Below are positions 1-5,615 of a DNA stretch of 5,615 bases, in pieces. The stretch lies in the NCBI GenBank assembly GCA_964389005.1, contig CAYMCV010000136.1, positions 1-5,615 on the forward strand. Reading direction: 5' to 3'. Made by a program: the position numbers and the translations under genes. This stretch comes from CAYMCV01 sp964389005 (GTDB lineage Bacteria; Bacillota; Clostridia; Lachnospirales; Lachnospiraceae). The notes beneath the pieces were generated by a model, which worked only from the letters and a program-made list of their open reading frames with translations, made no database searches and was not told the origin of the DNA. Positions within the stretch are counted from its first letter, which is position 1, and each line of letters opens with the position of its first letter.

Positions 1-371
1 TCTTCCATCGCCTCCAAAAGACTTGATTGCGTCTTTGGAGAAGTTCTGTTGATTTCATCCGCAAGAATCAGATTGCTCATAACGGCACCGCGACTAAACT
101 CAAACTTACCGGTCGCCATATTGTATACGGACAGTCCCGTTACATCACTCGGCAGCGTATCCGGTGTAAACTGTATTCTGGAAAAATCACAATCGATACT
201 GCGTGCAATTGCTTTTGCGAGTGTGGTCTTTCCTACACCCGGAACGTCCTCCAATAACAAATGTCCGCCTGCGATAAAAGCAAGCATCGCAAACTCAACC
301 GTCTCATGTTTACCGACAATTGCAAGTTCAATATTTCGTATAATGTTCTCCATTAATTCACGGTTGTTCAT
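1..371 (-). CDS. MoxR-family AAA+ ATPase, N-terminal part (3' end beyond window)
   Basis: This is the first ~124 residues of a MoxR-type AAA+ ATPase; the rest lies beyond the left edge. Seen: a Walker A P-loop at residues 42-50 (DVPGVGKTT), the MoxR-typical segment QFTPDTLPSDVTG at about 67-79, a Walker B with adjoining residues at 101-109 (LILADEINR), and PKTQSSLLEAMEE at 112-124. MoxR proteins usually run to about 310-340 aa, so roughly a third is present. Family knowledge: these are cytoplasmic chaperone-like ATPases, often encoded with DUF58, transglutaminase or VWA-domain proteins that they help mature; the substrate here is unknown. The ATG at 371 is preferred over the in-frame ATG at 377 because GGAGA (382-378) lies 6 nt before the former but abuts the latter. 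The gene starts 39 bp after the gyrA stop on the same strand, with no terminator between. The family call is firm; no specific function can be assigned. Confidence 0.93.
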   Translation of the reverse strand, partial: MNNRELMENIIRNIELAIVGKHETVEFAMLAFIAGGHLLLEDVPGVGKTTLAKAIARSIDCDFSRIQFTPDTLPSDVTGLSVYNMATGKFEFSRGAVMSNLILADEINRTSPKTQSSLLEAME

Positions 372-377
372 ATTCAT

Positions 378-382
378 TCTCC
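378..382 (-). promoter_or_regulatory. Ribosome binding site of the moxR-like gene
   Basis: The minus strand reads GGAGA, six bases (ATGAAT) before the ATG at 371. Those six bases contain another in-frame ATG (377-375), which is too close to the motif to be the preferred start. This site therefore decides the start codon. Confidence 0.75.
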
Positions 383-397
383 GATTCGTATTGTATG

Positions 398-411
398 GTA
401 ATTTCAATTAC
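398..411 (-). repeat. Short palindrome overlapping the gyrA stop codon
   Basis: The 14 bases GTAATTTCAATTAC (plus strand) form an inverted repeat with 6-bp arms and a 2-base centre. As RNA from the minus strand it could fold as a 5-bp A/U-rich stem with a UGAA loop. It begins at the last base of the gyrA stop TAG and contains the tandem second stop TAA (410-408). No U-run follows and the stem is weak, so it is not a convincing intrinsic terminator. It may be chance in AT-rich spacer. Confidence 0.4.
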
Positions 412-2993
412 TATTCGTCTTCTTCCTCAACAGGCAAAGTGACTTCTTCATCTTCGTCGTCATCTGTAATTGGAAGTGTCGAGTATTTTTCTGCCTCCGG
501 AATCACTTCGAGCGCATCTTCCATATTCTCATATTCCTGATTTCCGTCACTGACTTTCTCGCGTACTTTGGCAATTTGCGCCACTGATACACCCTTTGCA
601 AGGTCAATCAGTTTCACACCGGAGGTAATTCTTCCGAGTGTGGAAATTTCCGCCATTCGTATCTGAATAATGATACCGCCGGTGGTAATCATAATAATCT
701 CATGTTCGTCGTTTACCGCCTTAACTCCAATGACATACCCTGTCTTCTCGGTAATCTTGTAACATTTTACGCCCTTACCGCCACGCTTCTGGATATTGAA
801 CTCTTCGAGATAGGTTCGTTTACCCATACCGTGTTCGGAAACAATCAGCAAAGAGTCTCCCTGGTGATCAAGTTGCATGCCGACGATTTCATCACCGTCT
901 GATAAATTCATTCCGATCACACCCATGGAAGAACGTCCGGTAGCACGTACATCTGTCTCTGCAAAACGAATACACATGCCTTGCTTGGTTACAAGGAATA
1001 TCTCTGTATTCTCATCGGTTGATTTTACTTCAATTAATTCGTCATCTTCACGTAAATTAATTGCTGCAAGACCTTTTCTGCGAACATGACTGTATTCGGT
1101 AATATGTGTCTTCTTGACAATACCGTTCTTGGTAACCATAAAAAGATTTCTGTTTTCGTCATATTCTTTAATCGGAATGATGGCAGATATCTTCTCACCC
1201 GGTGATAACTGCAGCAAGTTCACAATCGCAGTACCTCTGGCAATTCTGCTTGCTTCCGGTATTTCGTAAGCCTTCATTCGATATACGCGCCCCATATTGG
1301 TAAAGAACATGATATAGTGATGCGTTGTCGTCATGAGCAAATCTTCGATAAAATCATCCTCAATTGTCTGCATACCCTTAATTCCCTTACCGCCACGGTT
1401 CTGTGAACGGAAGTTGTCGACAGTCATTCTCTTGATGTATCCGAGATTTGTCATCGCAATAATGGTATTTTCATTCGGAATTAAGTCTTCCATCGTAATA
1501 TCGAATTCGTCAAATCCGATGACCGTCTTTCTGTCATCGCCGTATTTCTGTGCCGTTATCAACATCTCGTCTTTGATGACTCCCAAAAGAACTTTTTCAT
1601 CAGCTAAAATTGATTTCAAATAAGCGATTTTTGCAATCAACTCATTATGTTCCGCTTCAATCTTCTCGCGTTCCAAACCGGTCAACGCTTTGAGTCGCAT
1701 ATCAACAATGGCCTGTGTTTGTGCTTCGCTTAATCCGAAACGTTCCGTCAATCTGTCTTTTGCAATTACGGTTGTCTGACTACTGCGGATGATACTGATG
1801 ACTTCATCAATATGGTCGAGTGCAATCAACAAACCCTGTAAAATATGATCGCGCTCTTCCGCTTTGTTTAAGTCGTATTTCGTTCTTCTGGTCACTACTT
1901 CTTCCTGATGTGCCAGATAGTATTCCAACATCTGAAGGATGTTTAATATTTTGGGCTCATTATTGACAAGTGCAAGCATAATAACACCAAAAGTATCCTG
2001 TAATTGTGTATGTTTGTATAAAAGGTTCAACATAACATTGGCATTCACATCCCGTCGTAACTCAATTACGATGCGCATACCTTCACGATCGGACTCATCA
2101 CGTAAATCGGTAATTCCGTCCAAACGTTTGTCACGAACCATTTCGGCGATTTTTTCAATCAATCTTGCTTTGTTAACCATATACGGAAGTTCACTGACAA
2201 TGATTCGTGTCTTTCCGTTTGACATGGTCTCGATTTCTGTCACAGCACGTACGCGAACTTTACCACGACCGGTTCTGTACGCTTCTCCGATTCCTCTGGT
2301 TCCTAAAATAACGCCACCTGTAGGGAAATCCGGACCTTGTACGATTTCCAATATCTCATCCATTTCCGTTTTGCGGTCTTCTTCAATACGGTTATCAATA
2401 ATTTTTACAACTGCGTTTATCGTTTCTCTTAGGTTATGCGGCGGTATATTGGTCGCCATACCAACGGCAATACCGGTGGTTCCGTTTACCAACAGATTCG
2501 GATAACGACTCGGAAGAACCACGGGTTCACTCTCTGTCTCATCAAAGTTTGGTACGAAATCAACCGTGTCCTTATTGATGTCCGCCAACAATTCCATAGA
2601 AATCTTTGAGAGTCTTGCCTCGGTGTAACGCATTGCCGCAGCACCGTCACCGTCGACGGAACCAAAGTTTCCGTGTCCGTCCACCAATGGATAACGTGTT
2701 GACCACGGCTGCGCCATGTTAACCAATGCGCCATAGATGGAACTGTCACCGTGCGGATGATATTTACCCATTGTATCACCGACGATACGAGCACACTTTC
2801 TGTGCGGCTTATCGGGCCCGTTATTCAATTCGATCATGGAATAAAGTACACGCCGCTGAACCGGTTTCAGTCCGTCTCGAACATCCGGTAACGCTCGCGC
2901 CGCAATAACGCTCATCGCGTAATCGATATAGCACTTCTCCATGGTTTTTCTTAAATTGACTTCTTGGATTTTATCAAAAATCATATCATCCAT
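411..2993 (-). CDS. gyrA: DNA gyrase subunit A (type IIA topoisomerase)
   Basis: GyrA is the breakage-reunion and DNA-wrapping subunit of cytoplasmic A2B2 gyrase. The protein is 860 aa, within the usual range. Seen: a winged-helix/tower cleavage core (about 1-500) with catalytic Tyr123 after Arg122 (E. coli Tyr122/Arg121), the intercalating Ile175 in GIAVGMATNIPPHN, and a quinolone-resistance region at 79-88 (HPHGDSSIYG). Next is a six-bladed beta-pinwheel (about 508-810) with GyrA box QNRGGKG at 531-537 and a similar QKRGGKG at 735-741. The tail at 844-860 is almost all Asp/Glu. The ATG at 2993 is chosen because GGAGG (3008-3004) lies 10 nt upstream and the resulting MDDMIFDKI fits the family start. 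The frame stays open to a GTG at 3056, but that has no ribosome site. It ends in tandem stops TAG TAA. Unusual: Gly88 replaces the acidic residue at E. coli position 87. Spacing is 84 bp from gyrB and 39 bp to moxR. Confidence 0.98.
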   Translation of the reverse strand: MDDMIFDKIQEVNLRKTMEKCYIDYAMSVIAARALPDVRDGLKPVQRRVLYSMIELNNGPDKPHRKCARIVGDTMGKYHPHGDSSIYGALVNMAQPWSTRYPLVDGHGNFGSVDGDGAAAMRYTEARLSKISMELLADINKDTVDFVPNFDETESEPVVLPSRYPNLLVNGTTGIAVGMATNIPPHNLRETINAVVKIIDNRIEEDRKTEMDEILEIVQGPDFPTGGVILGTRGIGEAYRTGRGKVRVRAVTEIETMSNGKTRIIVSELPYMVNKARLIEKIAEMVRDKRLDGITDLRDESDREGMRIVIELRRDVNANVMLNLLYKHTQLQDTFGVIMLALVNNEPKILNILQMLEYYLAHQEEVVTRRTKYDLNKAEERDHILQGLLIALDHIDEVISIIRSSQTTVIAKDRLTERFGLSEAQTQAIVDMRLKALTGLEREKIEAEHNELIAKIAYLKSILADEKVLLGVIKDEMLITAQKYGDDRKTVIGFDEFDITMEDLIPNENTIIAMTNLGYIKRMTVDNFRSQNRGGKGIKGMQTIEDDFIEDLLMTTTHHYIMFFTNMGRVYRMKAYEIPEASRIARGTAIVNLLQLSPGEKISAIIPIKEYDENRNLFMVTKNGIVKKTHITEYSHVRRKGLAAINLREDDELIEVKSTDENTEIFLVTKQGMCIRFAETDVRATGRSSMGVIGMNLSDGDEIVGMQLDHQGDSLLIVSEHGMGKRTYLEEFNIQKRGGKGVKCYKITEKTGYVIGVKAVNDEHEIIMITTGGIIIQIRMAEISTLGRITSGVKLIDLAKGVSVAQIAKVREKVSDGNQEYENMEDALEVIPEAEKYSTLPITDDDEDEEVTLPVEEEDE

Positions 2994-3003
2994 TATTAAG
3001 TTT

Positions 3004-3008
3004 CCTCC
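3004..3008 (-). promoter_or_regulatory. Ribosome binding site of gyrA
   Basis: The minus strand reads GGAGG, 10 bases before the ATG at 2993. It fixes that ATG as the start and excludes the longer in-frame GTG start at 3056. Just upstream, GAACGGA occurs twice at an 8-base period (GGAACGGAAGAACGGAGG), which gives a purine-rich leader; the second copy runs into the GGAGG. Confidence 0.9.
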
Positions 3009-3052
3009 GTTCTTCCGTTCCTGACTAGGTAATTCCCAAATCGGACGGTTCC

Positions 3053-3072
3053 ACACTTTTAACTACAAGTGT
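3053..3072 (-). repeat. Small hairpin just after the gyrB stop
   Basis: The minus strand has ACACTT (3072-3067) and AAGTGT (3058-3053), a perfect 6-bp inverted repeat around an 8-base loop, starting 5 bases after the gyrB stop. It is followed by GGAACCGTCC, not a U-run, so an intrinsic terminator is unlikely. It could protect or define a 3' end after processing of a gyrB-gyrA transcript, or be chance. The remainder of the 84-bp gyrB-gyrA gap holds the gyrA ribosome site and no recognisable promoter. Confidence 0.4.
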
Positions 3073-3077
3073 CTATA

Positions 3078-5030
3078 TTAGATATCAAGATTCTTTACAT
3101 ATCTTGCATTCTCTTCAATGAATTCACGACGCGGTTCTACTTTATCGCCCATCAGTGTTGTAAATACCAAGTCCGTCTCAGATTCCGATTCGTTATCCAT
3201 GGCAACCCGTAACAAAATTCTGCGTTCCGGATCCATGGTGGTTTCCCAAAGTTGTTCCGCATCCATTTCACCCAGACCTTTGTATCGCTGAATCTTGTTA
3301 TTTTGGTCACGTCCGACTTCTGTCAGAATTTGGTCGAGTTCCTCATCTGAGTACGCATACCAAACCTTTTTGTTCTTTTCAAGCTTGTAAAGAGGCGGCT
3401 GCGCTAAGTATACATGACCTTCTCTGATTAAGTTCGGCATGAAACGGTATAAAAATGTCAATAACAACGTGCTGATATGTGCACCGTCAACATCGGCATC
3501 CGTCATGATGATAATCTTGTGATAACGCAATTTGGTAATATCGAAATCTTCATGAATTCCGGTACCGAAAGCGGTAATCATTGCTTTGATCTCGGCATTT
3601 GCATAAATTTTATCAAGTCGCGCTTTCTCTACATTCAAAATTTTACCACGAAGCGGAAGAATCGCCTGTGTACTTCTGCTTCGTGCAGTCTTGGCGCTAC
3701 CACCCGCGGAATCACCCTCAACGATGTAAATTTCGCAGTTCTTTGGATCCTTATCCGAACAATCTGCAAGTTTTCCGGGTAATGCCATGCCTTCGAGTGC
3801 TGTTTTTCTTCTGGTCAAATCTCTTGCTTTTCTGGCAGCATCTCTTGCACGCTGTGCCATTATGGATTTCTCGCAAATAATCTTGGCAATCGTTGGATTC
3901 TGCTCCAAATAATAAATCAACTGCTCGCTGACAACTCCGTCAACTGCGGTTCTTGCTTCGCTGTTTCCGAGCTTCTGTTTCGTCTGTCCCTCAAACTGCG
4001 GATTCTCCAACTTAACGGAAATAATTGCCGTCAAACCTTCTCGAATATCTTCACCGGAAAGGTTCTGGTCGGAGTCTTTTAATAATTTCATATTACGTGC
4101 GTAGTCGTTAAATGTTTTCGTGATTGCGTTTCTGAATCCCGTTAAATGCATACCACCTTCAGGTGTGTTGATATTGTTTACGAAACTGTATGTACTCTCG
4201 GTATAGGAGTCATTGTGCTGAATTGCAATTTCCACATAAACATTGTCCCGTTTGCCTTCAAAGTACATAATCTCTTCGTACAGCGCGGTCTTGCTCTTAT
4301 TCAGATATGCAACAAATTCCTTAATTCCGCCTTCGTAATGGAATACACGTTCTTTTTTCTCCTCTTCGCGCTCATCACGCAATACGATTTTGAGACCTTT
4401 GGTTAAAAAGGCCATCTCACGAAGTCTTTGTTTTAGAGTATCAAAATCAAATACCGTTTCCTCAAATATCTGACTATCCGGCAAAAAATCAACTTTGGTT
4501 CCTGTTTTTTCAATCGGACAATCACCAATGACTTTCAAAGGATAAATCACATGTCCTCTTTCATAACGTTGTTTGTAAATCTTTCCGTCGGAATAAATCT
4601 CAACTTCCAACCATTCGGAAAGCGCATTGACAACGGAAGCACCTACACCATGCAATCCGCCGGATACCTTATATCCTCCTCCGCCGAATTTACCGCCGGC
4701 ATGTAAAATCGTAAATACGACTTCAACTGCAGGAATACCCGCTTTATGATTGATACCGACAGGAATACCGCGCCCATTATCGATAACTGTAATTGTATTT
4801 CCCGGATTGATGATGACTTCAATCATGTTGCAATAACCCGCCAATGCTTCATCCACGGAATTATCGACAATTTCATAAACCAAATGATGAAGTCCGCGCA
4901 AAGAAGTACTCCCGATGTACATACCGGGTCTCTTTCTGACTGCCTCTAATCCTTCCAGAATCTGGATTTGATCCGCACCATATTCTGCATTTGTGTCTGT
5001 TCTGCCATCCATATTTACATCTGTATCCAT
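3078..5030 (-). CDS. gyrB: DNA gyrase subunit B (ATPase/TOPRIM subunit)
   Basis: GyrB supplies ATP-driven strand passage and the metal-binding TOPRIM site of gyrase, pairing with the GyrA encoded next. The protein is 650 aa, the compact form without the insert found in proteobacterial GyrB. Seen: a GHKL ATPase domain (about 20-235) with catalytic Glu53 and Asn57 (YEIVDNSVDEA), Asp84 (VIDNGRGIP) and the ATP lid GGKFGGGGYKVSGGLHGVG at 112-130. The transducer domain carries QTK at 349-351 (Lys351 contacts the ATP gamma-phosphate in the family). TOPRIM has Glu438 (EGDSAGG) and Asp511/513/515 (DADVDG). The C-terminal motif RYKGLGEMDAEQLWETTMDP spans 582-601. The ATG at 5030 has AGGAG 7 nt upstream; residues 1-18 are a variable, non-conserved lead-in, and Met7 is a less likely alternative start. 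Unusual: Lys153 sits where E. coli has Arg136. It begins 25 bp after recF, so co-transcription is likely. Confidence 0.98.
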   Translation of the reverse strand: MDTDVNMDGRTDTNAEYGADQIQILEGLEAVRKRPGMYIGSTSLRGLHHLVYEIVDNSVDEALAGYCNMIEVIINPGNTITVIDNGRGIPVGINHKAGIPAVEVVFTILHAGGKFGGGGYKVSGGLHGVGASVVNALSEWLEVEIYSDGKIYKQRYERGHVIYPLKVIGDCPIEKTGTKVDFLPDSQIFEETVFDFDTLKQRLREMAFLTKGLKIVLRDEREEEKKERVFHYEGGIKEFVAYLNKSKTALYEEIMYFEGKRDNVYVEIAIQHNDSYTESTYSFVNNINTPEGGMHLTGFRNAITKTFNDYARNMKLLKDSDQNLSGEDIREGLTAIISVKLENPQFEGQTKQKLGNSEARTAVDGVVSEQLIYYLEQNPTIAKIICEKSIMAQRARDAARKARDLTRRKTALEGMALPGKLADCSDKDPKNCEIYIVEGDSAGGSAKTARSRSTQAILPLRGKILNVEKARLDKIYANAEIKAMITAFGTGIHEDFDITKLRYHKIIIMTDADVDGAHISTLLLTFLYRFMPNLIREGHVYLAQPPLYKLEKNKKVWYAYSDEELDQILTEVGRDQNNKIQRYKGLGEMDAEQLWETTMDPERRILLRVAMDNESESETDLVFTTLMGDKVEPRREFIEENARYVKNLDI

Positions 5031-5037
5031 TTCGTTA

Positions 5038-5042
5038 CTCCT
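5038..5042 (-). promoter_or_regulatory. Ribosome binding site of gyrB
   Basis: The minus strand reads AGGAG, followed by a 7-base spacer (TAACGAA) to the ATG at 5030. It occupies most of the 25-bp recF-gyrB gap, leaving little room for a separate gyrB promoter unless that lies inside recF. Confidence 0.88.
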
Positions 5043-5055
5043 GTCTTGATTCTTT

Positions 5056-5615
5056 TTAAGAATTCTTTTCTTCTACCGTGCCGTTATCTACATGATATAC
5101 TTTGTTGATTTGAAAGCGATTGTTCACAAACTCATCCAATCCCGTACAAGTAATAATCGTCTGGATGTCGTTGATACTGTTTAAAAGATGATTCTGCCGA
5201 CTGCTGTCCAATTCAGAAAGTACGTCATCCAACAATAATACCGGAACGTCTTTGGTTATTTTTTTGACCATTTCTATTTCTGCCAGTTTCAGTGACAACG
5301 CAGCAGTTCTTTGTTGACCCTGAGAACCGAACTTCCGGATATCGACTCCGTTAACCATAAAAGCAAAATCATCTCTATGGGGACCGACAGAAGTCATTTT
5401 TGATCGGATATCTCTGTCTTTTTCTTTTTTTAGCGCCATACCCATTTCATCGGCACGTACATTTGGTTCATAAACGATGATCAGTTCTTCTTTTTGGCCG
5501 GATAATTTTTTATGTATGTCATAAATAATTTCATTCAATTGCTTTACAAAGAATTCTCTGCGTTCAATAATCTTGCTTCCAAATGATTCCAATTGTGTAT
5601 CCCATATTCCCAAGG
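5056..5615 (-). CDS. recF: DNA replication/repair protein RecF, C-terminal half (5' end beyond window)
   Basis: RecF is a cytoplasmic ABC-type (SMC-like) ATPase that, with RecO and RecR, loads RecA at single-strand gaps and stalled forks. Only the last ~186 residues of a usually ~360-aa protein are here; the Walker A and arm region are lost at the right edge. Numbering from the TTG codon at 5613, seen: WDTQL at 4-8 (the conserved WD.QL of RecF), GPHRDD at 77-82, the ABC signature region FGSQGQQR at 95-102 followed by an ALSLKLAE helix, Walker B with D-loop LLLDDVLSELDSSR at 126-139, and the closing QTIITCTG at 151-158. The TTG at 5613 is an internal leucine, not a start, since the frame and conserved sequence continue off the edge. 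Its stop is 25 bp before gyrB. No defect is seen in the visible part. Confidence 0.96.
   Translation of the reverse strand, partial: LGIWDTQLESFGSKIIERREFFVKQLNEIIYDIHKKLSGQKEELIIVYEPNVRADEMGMALKKEKDRDIRSKMTSVGPHRDDFAFMVNGVDIRKFGSQGQQRTAALSLKLAEIEMVKKITKDVPVLLLDDVLSELDSSRQNHLLNSINDIQTIITCTGLDEFVNNRFQINKVYHVDNGTVEEKNS

Noticed and set aside
390..407. Possible moxR promoter: TTGAAA (407-402) and TACAAT (395-390) on the minus strand
   Set aside because: The boxes are only 6 bases apart instead of about 17, and no better -35 sits at the right distance from TACAAT.
49..540. Plus-strand open frame of 163 codons across the moxR-gyrA junction
   Set aside because: It is antisense to two recognised genes, and its poly-Ser stretch is only the complement of the Asp/Glu-rich gyrA tail.
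1939..2505. Plus-strand open frame of 188 codons antisense to gyrA
   Set aside because: It lies wholly inside conserved gyrA coding sequence, its translation is Ser/Ile/Pro-rich with no recognisable domain, and no ribosome site stands out. It is a shadow of the real gene.
2994..3056. 21-residue N-terminal extension of GyrA from a GTG at 3056
   Set aside because: No ribosome site precedes the GTG, the extension resembles no GyrA N-terminus, and the ATG at 2993 has a strong GGAGG.
411..5030. Possible intein, frameshift or horizontally acquired segment in gyrA or gyrB
   Set aside because: Both proteins are full length and collinear with their families, all catalytic motifs are present, and there is no insertion or visible composition break.
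5058..5067. 10-bp palindrome AAGAATTCTT at the end of recF
   Set aside because: It lies at the recF stop, has no loop and no U-run suitable for a terminator, and is readily expected by chance in AT-rich sequence.

Overview
The window is an ordinary chromosomal housekeeping block. All four genes are on the minus strand, so they read from right to left: the 3' half of recF, complete gyrB, complete gyrA, and the 5' third of a MoxR-family AAA+ ATPase gene cut by the left edge. The recF-gyrB-gyrA order is the classic arrangement next to the replication origin in Firmicutes (dnaA-dnaN-S4 protein-recF-gyrB-gyrA), so the window probably lies close to oriC, although no origin or dnaA is visible here. 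Protein style (GyrA QRDR reading HPHGDSSIYGALVNMAQ, GyrB of 650 aa without the proteobacterial insert), strong GGAGG-type ribosome binding sites and modest GC content suggest a clostridial Firmicute, most likely Lachnospiraceae. The family-level placement comes from remembered sequence style, not from a search.

Region by region on the minus strand: recF (5615-5056, 5' end missing) carries the C-terminal ABC-ATPase half with signature, Walker B and D-loop. After 25 bp comes gyrB (5030-3078), the ATPase/TOPRIM subunit of DNA gyrase. After 84 bp, which hold a small hairpin and a clear ribosome binding site, comes gyrA (2993-411), the cleavage/religation and DNA-wrapping subunit with a six-bladed C-terminal domain and an acidic tail. 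After 39 bp comes the moxR-like gene (371 to beyond the left edge). No convincing terminator or promoter is visible in any of the three gaps, so all four genes could lie on one transcript.

GyrB and GyrA form the A2B2 gyrase that introduces negative supercoils. RecF acts in recombinational repair of gaps at stalled forks. The MoxR protein is a chaperone-like AAA+ ATPase whose link to the others is probably positional only. Reading frames are intact, with no insertions, inteins, mobile elements, RNA genes or CRISPR.

I found no undescribed system. The points worth a second look are natural substitutions at two classic gyrase drug-contact positions (Gly88 in GyrA, Lys153 in GyrB), two GyrA-box-like motifs in one C-terminal domain, and the coupling of moxR to gyrA.
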